Of a DNA stretch of 64,000 nt, positions 27,076-35,501 are shown piece by piece. The notes under the pieces were generated by a model that saw only the letters and a list, made by a program, of their open reading frames with translations, had not been told where the DNA came from and made no database searches. The DNA is from JBBSJZ01 sp041739875 (lineage in GTDB: Bacteria > Planctomycetota > Planctomycetia > Pirellulales > Pirellulaceae): NCBI GenBank assembly GCA_041739875.1, contig JBGSNA010000350.1:19680-83679 (forward strand), in the 5' to 3' direction. A program made the translations under genes and the position numbers. Numbering within the stretch: the first letter of the stretch is position 1; each line of letters starts with the position of its first letter.

Positions 27076-28047
27076 ATGAATAAAGCCACACAAGCTTCAC
27101 TACTCATTGCCGTACTTTCGCTTGTCGGCTGCTCATCCAAGCAATCAACATCGTCGAGCCAGCCATCCGAAACTTCGCTAGTGGACTCCAAGCCGCGAAT
27201 CGCGTTGATCATGAAGTCGCTTGCCAACGAATTCTTTTCTACGATGGCGGCTGGGGCGGAGACACACCAAAAAGAACACTCTGGTGACTACTTGCTCGTC
27301 GTTAACGGGATCAAAGACGAACGTGATCTATCACGCCAAGTTGCTCTTGTGGATGAAATGGTTTCGAGCGGAGTTAACGCGATCGTTATTGCACCGGCGG
27401 ATTCCAAAGCCCTTGTCCCCGCACTTCGACGTGCCGTTGAAGCCGGTGTCGTGGTGATCAACATTGACAATCGACTCGATCAAGAAATCCTCAAGCAAGA
27501 ATCCGTTTCCATTACGTTTGTTGGCCCCGACAATCGACTAGGTGCAAAAAAAGTCGGCGAGTATCTCGCGACCAAGCTCTCCAGCGGTGACGAAGTGCTT
27601 GTTCTCGAAGGTATTCGCACTTCGTTCAATGGAACCGAGCGGCGACTTGGCTTCGAAGATGCAATGAGTGCGGCTGGTATTAAAATCGTCGACAGCCAAT
27701 CGGCGCAATGGGAGATGAGCAAAGCCAATACGATCGCCTCAGCAATGCTCAGCGAACACCCGAACGTCAAAGCCATTTTAGCCGCAAACGACAATATGGC
27801 ACTCGGCGCGATCGCTGCCGCCAAAAGTGCGGGACGCTCGGATGACTTACTCATCGTCGGCTTCGACAATATCACTGCGGTCCAACAATCGATTCGCGAA
27901 GGCAAAATACTCGCTACCGCGGATCAACATGGTGATCAACTCGCCGTATTCGGCATCGAAGCCGCGTTGAAACTCTTGACTTCACCCGAAAGCACGATTG
28001 AGGACACGGAAACACCCGTCGATCTCGTCACGATCGAGACGCTTTGA
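27076..28047 (+). CDS. rbsB: Ribose ABC transporter substrate-binding lipoprotein
   Basis: About 323 residues from the ATG at 27076 (a TTG two codons upstream, at 27070, is less likely). The lipobox LSLVGC puts the lipidated Cys at residue 19. The mature protein is a LacI-like periplasmic binding protein: IALIMKSLANEFFSTMAAGA near the start, AIVIAPADSKALVPALRRAV and GVVVINIDNRLD in the first lobe, and AILAANDNMALGAIAAAKSA in the second. It captures ribose or a related sugar for the RbsAC transporter. Its stop overlaps the rbsA start. Confidence 0.92.
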   Translation: MNKATQASLLIAVLSLVGCSSKQSTSSSQPSETSLVDSKPRIALIMKSLANEFFSTMAAGAETHQKEHSGDYLLVVNGIKDERDLSRQVALVDEMVSSGVNAIVIAPADSKALVPALRRAVEAGVVVINIDNRLDQEILKQESVSITFVGPDNRLGAKKVGEYLATKLSSGDEVLVLEGIRTSFNGTERRLGFEDAMSAAGIKIVDSQSAQWEMSKANTIASAMLSEHPNVKAILAANDNMALGAIAAAKSAGRSDDLLIVGFDNITAVQQSIREGKILATADQHGDQLAVFGIEAALKLLTSPESTIEDTETPVDLVTIETL

Positions 28048-29573
28048 TGACCGACGAGTCACGCCCCCTGTTCTCCTGTGTGGGACTATCGAAGTCGTAT
28101 ACAGTGAACGTACTCGACAACGTTTCGTTTGAACTTCGACGGGGCGAGATCCACGCATTAGTCGGTGCAAACGGTGCAGGTAAGACTACGTTTTGCAAGA
28201 TGATTGCGGGGCTGACTTCTGTATCGTCCGGCACGATGCAATTGGAACGTGAGAACTATGCACCCGCAAACAAGCGTCAAGCCGAAATTGCGGGCGTTCA
28301 GATCGTACAACAAGAACTCAATCAAATCGGAACATTGAGCGTTGCTGAGAATTTGCTGTTCGGTCGCTTCCCACATCGTTTCGGATACATCAACCGAAAG
28401 GAACTTCACCGCCGCGCACGGATCGCACTGGAACGGTTCGGGATCGATGAGATTCCGCTCGACATGCCTGTTTCGAGATTGGGGGTGGGACAACAGCAAT
28501 TGATCGAGATCGCGACGGCACTAGACCGTGATTGCCGTCTGTTGATTCTAGATGAACCGACCGCCGCACTTACGCATCGCGAGACAGAAAGATTGTTCGT
28601 GTGGCTGGACCAATTGCGGGATCGTGGCGTCGGAATCGTTTACATCAGCCACCGACTCGACGAAGTCCGCGAATTAACGGATCGAGTCACTATCTTGCGT
28701 GACGGACGTCGCGTTGGAACTTGTTTGACCTCCCAGATGTCAACCACCGACATGGTGCGTGCGATGACGGGCACCCAATCCACACCCACCGAGATGCCTT
28801 TTACGTCGTACGCGCAATCGAGGGTCCGCCTTCGGGTGAAAAATATCGTTCGAAAAGGTGAGCTTGAAGACATTTCTTTTGACGTGCATGCTGGCGAGCG
28901 ACTTGGTATCGCGGGTTTAGTTGGCTCCGGACGTACGGAGTTACTCCGTACGATTTTTGGCAGCGACACGGCTGACTCTGGCGCGATCCTGCTTGATGAA
29001 GATCCAAGACACTATCGTTTCCGCTCGCCAAGTGAGTCCGTTCACCATGGCTTGGCCATGGTCACCGAAGACCGAAAGCATTCCGGGCTACTGCTCATCC
29101 AATCCATCGCTGTCAACACGACGCTCGCATCGATGGAAAAGGTTTGCTCACGTTTGGGAGTCATCAATCAACACCGCGAATACACAGCGGCGAGTGACTA
29201 TCGCACGAAACTTGACATTCGGTGCTCTGGTGTAAATCAAACCTGTGCGTCGCTTAGCGGTGGAAACCAGCAGAAAGTGGTTATGGCAAAGTGGTTGCTG
29301 TGTGGTGCCAACGTGTTCCTATTCGACGAGCCCACGCGGGGCGTCGATGTGGGGGCGATTCAGCCGATTCATCGGCTGTTCGAACAGCTTGCGAGCGACG
29401 GGAAAGCGATTGTGATCGTGAGCAGTGATCTCGATGAGTTGCTGAGAACATGTGATCGCATCCTAGTTCTCTCCGCTGGTCGCTTGACGGGAGAGTTTAC
29501 GCGTGACAGGTGGTCCCGAGAGTCGATCACGCAGGCTTCATTTGCTGGTTACTCCGTCGAGATCGCAGGATAG
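28047..29573 (+). CDS. rbsA: Ribose ABC transporter ATP-binding protein (two ATPase domains)
   Basis: 508 residues with tandem ABC domains. The first domain has Walker A GANGAGKTTF (near 40) and Walker B LLILDEPTAALTH, with the degenerate signature VSRLGVGQQQLIEIA. The second has a degenerate Walker A GLVGSGRTELLR, the proper signature LSGGNQQKVVMAK and VFLFDEPTRGVDVGA. This asymmetry is the rule in RbsA/XylG-type proteins. It powers ribose import with RbsC. The ATG overlaps the rbsB stop by one base (TGATG), indicating coupled translation. Confidence 0.94.
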   Translation: MTDESRPLFSCVGLSKSYTVNVLDNVSFELRRGEIHALVGANGAGKTTFCKMIAGLTSVSSGTMQLERENYAPANKRQAEIAGVQIVQQELNQIGTLSVAENLLFGRFPHRFGYINRKELHRRARIALERFGIDEIPLDMPVSRLGVGQQQLIEIATALDRDCRLLILDEPTAALTHRETERLFVWLDQLRDRGVGIVYISHRLDEVRELTDRVTILRDGRRVGTCLTSQMSTTDMVRAMTGTQSTPTEMPFTSYAQSRVRLRVKNIVRKGELEDISFDVHAGERLGIAGLVGSGRTELLRTIFGSDTADSGAILLDEDPRHYRFRSPSESVHHGLAMVTEDRKHSGLLLIQSIAVNTTLASMEKVCSRLGVINQHREYTAASDYRTKLDIRCSGVNQTCASLSGGNQQKVVMAKWLLCGANVFLFDEPTRGVDVGAIQPIHRLFEQLASDGKAIVIVSSDLDELLRTCDRILVLSAGRLTGEFTRDRWSRESITQASFAGYSVEIAG

Positions 29574-29579
29574 AAAACG

Positions 29580-30557
29580 ATGGCAATCAATGAATCATGG
29601 ATTGTTCGACTGATGCGAAACCCCGCCCTCGTTCAGTACGCTGGTATGGTCGGTGTCTTGGTCTTGCTCATTGCTATCTTCAGTAGCCTGAGCGAGCATT
29701 TCTTTCGCTTTCAAACGTTACCCTTGATTTTGAACCAGATTCCTGACTTGATCGTGATTTCTGTTGGCATGACATGGGTGCTCGTGATTCGAGGAATCGA
29801 CTTGTCCGTGGGATCACTACTGGCACTCGGATCAGCCGTCATTGGCGTTTTGATGGTCGATCATGGCTGGTCGTTTCTAACATCCTCACTTGTCTGTATC
29901 GTTGCCGCCGGACTGTGCGGGTTGATCAACGGACTTCTAAGTGTCGGAGCAAAGATTCCGTCATTCATTGTGACTTTGGGCATGCTCGAAATTGCCCGCG
30001 GTGCAGCTTACCTACTCACGAATTCGCAACAGAAATACATCGGTTCGTCCGTCGAAACACTCAGCAAGCCGTTACCACTGATTGGATTGTCATCGGCGTT
30101 CTTGATCGCGATGGTGGTGGTCCTTGTCGCCCAGTGGGTGTTGACTCGCACCGTATTCGGACGCTACTGCATTGCGATCGGAACCAACGCCGAGACCGTT
30201 CGGATGTCGGGCGTCAACACGGTTCCCTACAGCGTCATCGTGTTCATGGTCAGTGGTCTGCTTTGCGGATTGGCCGCGATCATGCGAACGACACTCTTGC
30301 CAAGCACAGATCCCGAAACGGGAGTCGGCATCGAGCTCGCCGCGATCGCCGCATGCGTCATTGGCGGTACGAGCCTGATGGGCGGACGCGGTTCCGTCAT
30401 CCACACATTCTTCGGCGTGTTGATCATCTCCGTACTTCAAACCGGACTAGCACAAATCGGAACCGCCGAGGGCACAAAACGCATCATCACGGGCGCCGTC
30501 ATCATCATCGCAGTCCTCCTAGACGCTGCACGCGGACGCTGGTTGGCTCAACGGTAA
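29580..30557 (+). CDS. rbsC: Ribose ABC transporter permease
   Basis: 325 residues and nine or ten membrane helices. The family motif GMTWVLVIRGIDLSVGS (about 60-76), GAKIPSFIVTLGMLEIARGA and GGTSLMGGRGSVIHTFFGV identify an RbsC/BPD_transp_2 permease. It forms the channel as a dimer with RbsA on the cytoplasmic face. The gene begins 6 bases after rbsA and ends the operon. There is no rbsD mutarotase or LacI-type repressor beside it. I see no clear terminator in the 170 bases that follow. Confidence 0.93.
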   Translation: MAINESWIVRLMRNPALVQYAGMVGVLVLLIAIFSSLSEHFFRFQTLPLILNQIPDLIVISVGMTWVLVIRGIDLSVGSLLALGSAVIGVLMVDHGWSFLTSSLVCIVAAGLCGLINGLLSVGAKIPSFIVTLGMLEIARGAAYLLTNSQQKYIGSSVETLSKPLPLIGLSSAFLIAMVVVLVAQWVLTRTVFGRYCIAIGTNAETVRMSGVNTVPYSVIVFMVSGLLCGLAAIMRTTLLPSTDPETGVGIELAAIAACVIGGTSLMGGRGSVIHTFFGVLIISVLQTGLAQIGTAEGTKRIITGAVIIIAVLLDAARGRWLAQR

Positions 30558-30737
30558 ACTTGGCAAACATCGTACTGGATTTTTTCAGCTTCAACTTCTT
30601 TAAAACGACTCCATAGTTGGGATCGGCCTGAGATTTGCGGTGCTGACGCATCTCGAGGCTGGAGTCGCCGTAACGATTCTGCGCAAGATCACGGTCGCGA
30701 TATCGGCGCCATAGCATCCAATTTTCCTGTGAGAAAA

Positions 30738-31631
30738 ATGAAATACCTTTTGTTCTGGAACCAAGGATCTGGCAAAGCCGAGGGCATTGATGAACTTCGT
30801 TCGGCGCTGCACGCTATTCCCACCAAGTGGGTTGAGTTGAATCGTGAAATCGATTTGCGAGCTGAAATTGAAAGTGCATTGACCGACGGTTGTGAGACGG
30901 TGATCGCCGCCGGCGGTGACGGTACTGTAAATGCCGTGGTCAATGCGCTCATGAAGATTGACGCGAAACGCCGTCCATGTTTGGCGATTATCCCCCTGGG
31001 TACTGCAAACGACTTTTCGGGAACACTCGCAATCCCTGATAGTGTTCAACTGGCCGCTGAGTTGTTTCTGACAACTAGTCCAATGTTAGTGGACGCAGTC
31101 CGTATTCGCGGCGACGGATTTGAAAGGTACTACGCAAACGTCGCCGCTGGCGGCAACTGCGTCCGCGTTTCGGCGCAGTTGACCGATGAGTTGAAAGATC
31201 GCTGGGGCCCGTTGAGCTACATCCGAGGCTCCGTTGGAATATTGGCGGACATGCAAACATATCGCATCACGGCGGACATTGACGGTGAACGTTTCGATGG
31301 ACTGGATAGCTGGGCCGTACTCGTAGCCAACGGTCGTACGAATGCCGGACGCATTGAAGTTGCTCCCGAAGCTTCACCACAGGATGGCATGCTTGATATC
31401 GTCATCATCAAAGATGGTGGTCTGATGGATATGGTCGAAATCGTAGCCGGGAACTTGGCCGGAAGCTTCTTGGAATGCGAACAAATTATATTTCGCCAAG
31501 CCAAGCGTCTCCAATTGCATTCAGAACCGCCGATGCGATTTACGCTCGATGGCGAAGTGATCGACGAAGAACCTGTGGAATTTTGTGTCGTCGCTGGCGC
31601 CCTTCGTGTTTATCTAGGCAATCAATCGTAG
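30738..31631 (+). CDS. Diacylglycerol kinase-family lipid kinase (YegS/DgkB-like)
   Basis: 297 residues from the ATG at 30738 (a GTG at 30729 is also possible). The nucleotide motif AAGGDGTVNAVVNAL and the following IPLGTANDFS are the two core signatures of the catalytic domain. The C-terminal half has GRTNAGRIEVAPEASPQDGM and the closing RFTLDGEVIDEEPVEFCVV. It phosphorylates a lipid headgroup such as diacylglycerol or a sphingoid base; the exact substrate is not deducible. There is no membrane helix. The gene stands alone. Confidence 0.9.
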   Translation: MKYLLFWNQGSGKAEGIDELRSALHAIPTKWVELNREIDLRAEIESALTDGCETVIAAGGDGTVNAVVNALMKIDAKRRPCLAIIPLGTANDFSGTLAIPDSVQLAAELFLTTSPMLVDAVRIRGDGFERYYANVAAGGNCVRVSAQLTDELKDRWGPLSYIRGSVGILADMQTYRITADIDGERFDGLDSWAVLVANGRTNAGRIEVAPEASPQDGMLDIVIIKDGGLMDMVEIVAGNLAGSFLECEQIIFRQAKRLQLHSEPPMRFTLDGEVIDEEPVEFCVVAGALRVYLGNQS

Positions 31632-31817
31632 TGGGCACCATCGCGGCTGAACAAGCATGACCAGACGCGACAGTGAACTACGCGCCGAAGACACAGTGTT
31701 CGACAATGATTGCAGCCCTGCTCGCAAATATCGAGGCGAGCTTGCTGGTCACTTCCTTGGCACAGAGCACAGATGCACCTGGGGTCGGCTCTGAATTCAT
31801 CGCTCTGGCCAAGTTCG

Positions 31818-32312
31818 CTATCGGAACTTTGGACCGTGCGCCAGTACATCACGATATAGACGACGCAAGGTAGGTGAAATTTTAGTTGCCGGATCGCGTA
31901 TCCGTTCGGCCACTCTCCGATGAGATTCGATCGTGACACTCGAAAGATCACTGAGATTAGTCACGACGCGTTGTGTGGAATCTTTTTCGAGCGGCTTGGG
32001 CAAGAAAAAAGTACCCCCGGCATCGTGGACGAACTGGCGAATTTCGTCATCAACAAGGCTGCTGATCACGATGACAGGAATCGAATTTATCTCAGCCGAC
32101 GAATGACCTCTCATGGAACAGAGCAGATCCAAGCCACTTGCACCTGGCATTTCAATATCAGTCACCACCAAGCTTGGCAACAACCTTTGGATAGCCTTCC
32201 AAGCTTCCTCACCGTTGCTAGTCGCTTCGCAAATATACCCGCACGGTTCGATCCATGTTTGCAAGAGAGTTCGAGAAGCTCTCAGGTCGTCTGCGATAAC
32301 ACAGCGGAGCAT
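31818..32312 (-). CDS. Response regulator, single receiver domain
   Basis: 164 residues from the ATG at 32312; an ATG at 32330 adds six residues. The acidic pair is in CVIADDLRAS, the phospho-acceptor Asp is in LVVTDIEMPGASGL, and the conserved Ser and Lys are in VIVISSLVDDE and FFLPKPLEK. After the receiver (about 1-115) comes a basic tail of about 45 residues (RVAERIRDPATKISPTLRRL) with no known output domain. All phosphorylation residues are present, so it should accept phosphate from a kinase elsewhere. Confidence 0.85.
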   Translation of the reverse strand: MLRCVIADDLRASRTLLQTWIEPCGYICEATSNGEEAWKAIQRLLPSLVVTDIEMPGASGLDLLCSMRGHSSAEINSIPVIVISSLVDDEIRQFVHDAGGTFFLPKPLEKDSTQRVVTNLSDLSSVTIESHRRVAERIRDPATKISPTLRRLYRDVLAHGPKFR

Positions 32313-32862
32313 TTTCGAGTTCGGAAACATTGTGTGAACAAACTGTATTGAAGGATTCGACTATGACGAACGAAAAAAAAGGTCGATACGCCTGCGGTGT
32401 GACCCGCCCATGGAGTTCTTGCGAGATAAAATCAATCACCGTCATCCATGTCGGGCCGGCGATCTTGATCGAGACCGTGTGACCACTCGAGTTGCTGCTT
32501 TGCCAGTGAGAATATGGCGAAAGTTCTCATTGTGCTGTGCCTCAATTGGTTGAAGACATGAAAGGATGTACGTGCCGCGCACGGCCAACGCATTGCGATG
32601 GGCACAAGTGGATATAAAAGCTCTTATTCGATGCAAGATGATTCAAATCCTTTCAGTTGCTTTTCGGCCTCCTCTGTGAGGAGGCCGCACATCTGTTGAG
32701 CTTGCTCGCTACTTGGTACCATTTTCTTAGTCTTTGATCCCAGTTCATCGTCCGACCTTGCGAGATGATAGTAACTATGAGGTTGGCTAAGGCGAGAGAA
32801 CTGCGGCGTTTTCCCGTCGAGCTCCATTCGATGCTTATTAAGAATGCATTCTGTGTGCCAAG
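32313..32862. other. Stretch without a convincing gene
   Basis: About 530 bases. One minus-strand frame of 67 codons (32624-32827) ends in helical text (SEQAQQMCGLLTEEAEKQL), but it overlaps a perfect hairpin and has no neighbours to support it. Another minus frame (32442-32636) is Arg-rich and unlike a protein. I would not call either a gene without homologues. Confidence 0.4.
32665..32687. repeat. Perfect 10-bp inverted repeat with 3-base loop
   Basis: The arms cggcctcctc and gaggaggccg match fully around tgt. Four T lie on its left and no T tract on its right, so terminator function on the plus strand is unlikely; on the minus strand it would be followed by A. It may be a small structured RNA or a regulator site. 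Confidence 0.4.
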
Positions 32863-33603
32863 CTAATCGCGATTAATCGACTCTACAGGGTCTTGCGCGA
32901 TCGGCGTTACCCTTCTCGCGAGAATTAACTTTGCGATTAGCGAACAGGTGATTGCCCATACGAGACCTGCTGTCCAGCCAGCCAACACGTCGGTTGGATA
33001 ATGAACACCCATGTAGACTCGACTTGCGCCAATCAGTCCCGTCAGTGTCACTGCGCATGCGAGCACGTACAACCGCAACCAGAAATGCTTCAACACTGGA
33101 GCCAAAATCGCTGCGAGGGTCAGATAGACGATAGCGGACATCATGGAGTGACCACTAGGAAAGCTGCTTGTATAGACGTCCGCGAGATGCGGAACCAGAT
33201 CAGGACGCGGTCGGGAAAAACCTTGCTTGAGCAACAAGCTGAAAATGATCCCGGTGGTTGTCGATACCAGTAGCACGATCATCGTTCGATAGGCGCGATG
33301 AACCGCAAGAAAGCCAGCCGAGGCCGTGATAAATAAGGTCAGTACCGCGACTCCACCAAGACCTGTGATATCGCGTCCAACTTCAGCCATCCACGTTGGC
33401 CCAACAGGAATCGCAGCATCCTGGGTGGTCCGAAGTTGGCGAACCGCCCAGCGATCAAACTCGTCTGTTCCACCCTCGATCACTTCATCGGCTAGTTCAA
33501 TGAACCCCCAGACGCCAGCGACAATCAGCAACAAGCCGACGAATATCAACGGCTCGCGGAACCGTACAACGCGGATCGTTAGAGAGAGCCAATTTCGGAG
33601 CAT
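32863..33603 (-). CDS. PAP2-family phosphatase
   Basis: About 246 residues from the ATG at 33603; an upstream ATG at 33678 would extend it, but MLRNWLSLTIR fits a membrane N-terminus. There are five or six hydrophobic helices. The three-part PAP2 signature is complete: KQGFSRPRP, SSFPSGHSMMSA, and SRVYMGVHYPTDVLAG. The enzyme removes a phosphate from a lipid such as phosphatidic acid or undecaprenyl pyrophosphate at the membrane. It lies 84 bases from a small lipoprotein gene and a DUF3309 gene on the same strand, perhaps one envelope unit. Confidence 0.9.
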   Translation of the reverse strand: MLRNWLSLTIRVVRFREPLIFVGLLLIVAGVWGFIELADEVIEGGTDEFDRWAVRQLRTTQDAAIPVGPTWMAEVGRDITGLGGVAVLTLFITASAGFLAVHRAYRTMIVLLVSTTTGIIFSLLLKQGFSRPRPDLVPHLADVYTSSFPSGHSMMSAIVYLTLAAILAPVLKHFWLRLYVLACAVTLTGLIGASRVYMGVHYPTDVLAGWTAGLVWAITCSLIAKLILARRVTPIAQDPVESINRD

Positions 33604-33687
33604 TGGGTGAGGTTGGATGGTGAGATAGTGGGATTCGGAAAAAAAGTTTCTGCGTGAATGTAATTCTCGCGAATCCAACTACGGCGG

Positions 33688-33873
33688 CTAATCGTTGTCG
33701 GTCACTTGAATTTCAACTGCACCTGTGTCGACAGACCGTTCGACTTTGACGTTTCTTCCCGGTGTCTCGATATCGACGATTGTCGCCTTTCGCTCGCATC
33801 CGGAGAGCATCATCATCGACGCCGTGATCACTAGTGCCGCGAACGTCGGAAAGAACTTTCGAAAGTGTACCAT
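33688..33873 (-). CDS. Small lipoprotein
   Basis: 61 residues. The signal sequence (VHFRKFFPTFAALVITASMM) ends in the lipobox LSGC, so the mature lipoprotein has about 36 residues, mostly charged (ERKATIVDIETPGRNVKVER). The start lies one base beyond the stop codon of the DUF3309 gene. It is too short for a domain assignment; small envelope lipoproteins of this size often respond to stress, but that is a guess. Confidence 0.75.
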   Translation of the reverse strand: MVHFRKFFPTFAALVITASMMMLSGCERKATIVDIETPGRNVKVERSVDTGAVEIQVTDND

Positions 33874-33874
33874 G

Positions 33875-34030
33875 CTAAATTCTTCCCATGAGCAGGAGTA
33901 GCAAGATAATCACAATGATCAGCCCAAGACCGCCGCTAGGTCCGTATCCCCAGTTCCGACTATGTGGCCATGCGGGCGCAACCCCCAACAAAAGCAAGAT
34001 CAAGACGATCAGTAAAATAGCGCCGAGCAT
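33875..34030 (-). CDS. DUF3309-type small membrane protein
   Basis: A 51-codon gene found by reading the minus strand. It starts MLGAILLIVLILLLLGVAPA, continues with the polar centre WPHSRNWGYGPSGGLG and ends with a second hydrophobic helix. The two helices around a WPHS..WGYGPSGG linker are the DUF3309 pattern. It is a small inner-membrane protein of unknown function; homologues often occur near stress genes. The small lipoprotein gene begins one base after its stop, suggesting coupled translation. Confidence 0.8.
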   Translation of the reverse strand: MLGAILLIVLILLLLGVAPAWPHSRNWGYGPSGGLGLIIVIILLLLLMGRI

Positions 34031-34090
34031 GGTTTCTTTCTATTAAGAGTTGTTAGGTAAAGCTGTGTATTCCCCAAATCAAACATCGAC

Positions 34091-34510
34091 TTACGAATTG
34101 ATAGCATCTGGCCTATCGAACGTTGCGCAGCGAGGAGAATCATTCGTCAATGAGAGGGTCTCCAATTCATTCAGTGCCTCGATCGCCATGTCGAGCATTC
34201 GATCAAAATCGGCATCAAAAATTTTGGCTCCAGGTGGAGCGACCGTGCGTTGGAGAATCTCCAAACTGAACCCGAGGATTTGCAAGTGGTTACAAATCTG
34301 ATGGCGTCGTTCGGAGTATTCCTGTGACGACACACCCAACTCTGACTTACTTGGCCAATCGTCGTCAACGTAATTGCCATTTATCAGATTGATTGGTCCT
34401 TCAAACTCAATTCCCTTACCGTCACTCGACGATCTGTTCACTTGTAGACGCACATTAAGGCTGGGAAAATAAACGCGTGTTGTGCCACCGTAGATCTGAT
34501 TAATTTCCAT
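34091..34510 (-). CDS. Hypothetical protein with DHp-like helix
   Basis: About 139 residues from MEINQIYGG; an upstream ATG at 34594 is possible. The first half has beta-rich text (GTTRVYFPSLNVRLQVNRSS). The second has a helical stretch RRHQICNHLQILGFSLEILQ that looks like the dimerisation/phosphotransfer helix of a histidine kinase, with a His followed by N, and a long second helix. No ATP-binding domain follows. It may be a phosphotransfer or anti-kinase protein. I am only moderately sure it is real. Confidence 0.5.
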   Translation of the reverse strand: MEINQIYGGTTRVYFPSLNVRLQVNRSSSDGKGIEFEGPINLINGNYVDDDWPSKSELGVSSQEYSERRHQICNHLQILGFSLEILQRTVAPPGAKIFDADFDRMLDMAIEALNELETLSLTNDSPRCATFDRPDAINS

Positions 34511-34594
34511 CACAAAAGCCTCCTCTCCCAAGCTTGGAATCACATGCGGCAGATGCCGAAACCATGAGGAGCAAAGGATGCGCCAATCGAGCAT

Positions 34595-34901
34595 GTCGAT
34601 TTTCGAACAGCGCGGCCGATCAATGACCGAAGGGGTTGCAGATCACCGACCATGCTGCCATTAGATTTTCCAACATGCAAATGAGCGTCCAAAACGCCTC
34701 TTGAAACGGACACTGCTTCAATTTGGAGCACTTAGTTGCGATCTCTTAGCTCGACAGCATCGTGCAGATGAGAGAGAGACCTTCGATCGTCCGCTGAAAT
34801 CTACCAGTTCGCCTTGAATCCAATAGCGAGCCGCTAAGAGACGGCATTAAAATTGGCGTACTTCCTGCGGCCGGTACTTCATTGAGCTTGAGTTGGGTGA
34901 C
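34595..34901. other. Gene-free stretch
   Basis: I find no credible gene, RNA or hairpin in these 307 bases. A 63-codon minus frame (34540-34731) runs through part of it, but its sequence is unlike a protein. Confidence 0.4.
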
Positions 34902-35354
34902 TTAGTCTCGATTCAGTTCAGCGATTTGGTCATTGAGAGTCAGGGTGTCATACACGTAGCCGATGCCGAACAAGCCTCCGGTGCATAGGTAGATCACTCC
35001 AGTGATAATTTTTCCCATATAAAAACGGTGGATGCCGAACAGCCCGAGAAACAAATGCAGCAGCCAAGCCACGGCGTAGTCGATGCGACCAAGCGGGTAT
35101 CGACTCTCGGCCTCTTCAGCCATCGCTGGGATTAAAAAGAAGTCAACGATCCAGCCGACCAAGAACAGACCGCCGGTAAAGAACCAGAGAACGCCCGTGA
35201 GCGGCTTACCGAAATAAAAACGGTGGGCCCCGGTAAAGCCCAGAACCCAAAACAGGTAACCGACGAGAATCGGATGCGAGGGTGTTGGAGATTCGATAAC
35301 CAAGGCTGGCGAGTGCAGGGCCGTGCCGGGACTAAAAGTATTCGCGTTGGACAT
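34902..35354 (-). CDS. Protein with two TM2 domains
   Basis: 150 residues with two copies of the TM2 module. Copy 1 (about 30-75) has GFTGAHRFYFGKPLTG, then a helix WFFTGGLFLVGWIVDFF; copy 2 (about 92-140) has GLFGIHRFYMGKIITGV, then a second Gly-rich helix. The polar loop with HRFY between two helices is the family mark. It sits in the inner membrane. Most bacterial TM2 proteins carry one copy, so the duplication is less common. Function is unknown. Confidence 0.85.
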   Translation of the reverse strand: MSNANTFSPGTALHSPALVIESPTPSHPILVGYLFWVLGFTGAHRFYFGKPLTGVLWFFTGGLFLVGWIVDFFLIPAMAEEAESRYPLGRIDYAVAWLLHLFLGLFGIHRFYMGKIITGVIYLCTGGLFGIGYVYDTLTLNDQIAELNRD

Positions 35355-35501
35355 GATGGTTCAGCGGCGTCAAAAGGGAAACGTTTCAGATTCAATAGAG
35401 CAAACGCAGGGCCAAAGACGTATTCGCTGGTCAATGCGTAATCTTGGCAACGGCGAGCACGTTGTTACAGTGAACGAAAACACACTGCGGCAACTGAGTT
35501 T

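Noticed and set aside
32624..32827. A possible 67-residue gene on the minus strand
   Set aside because: It overlaps a perfect hairpin and has no recognisable domain or supporting neighbour.
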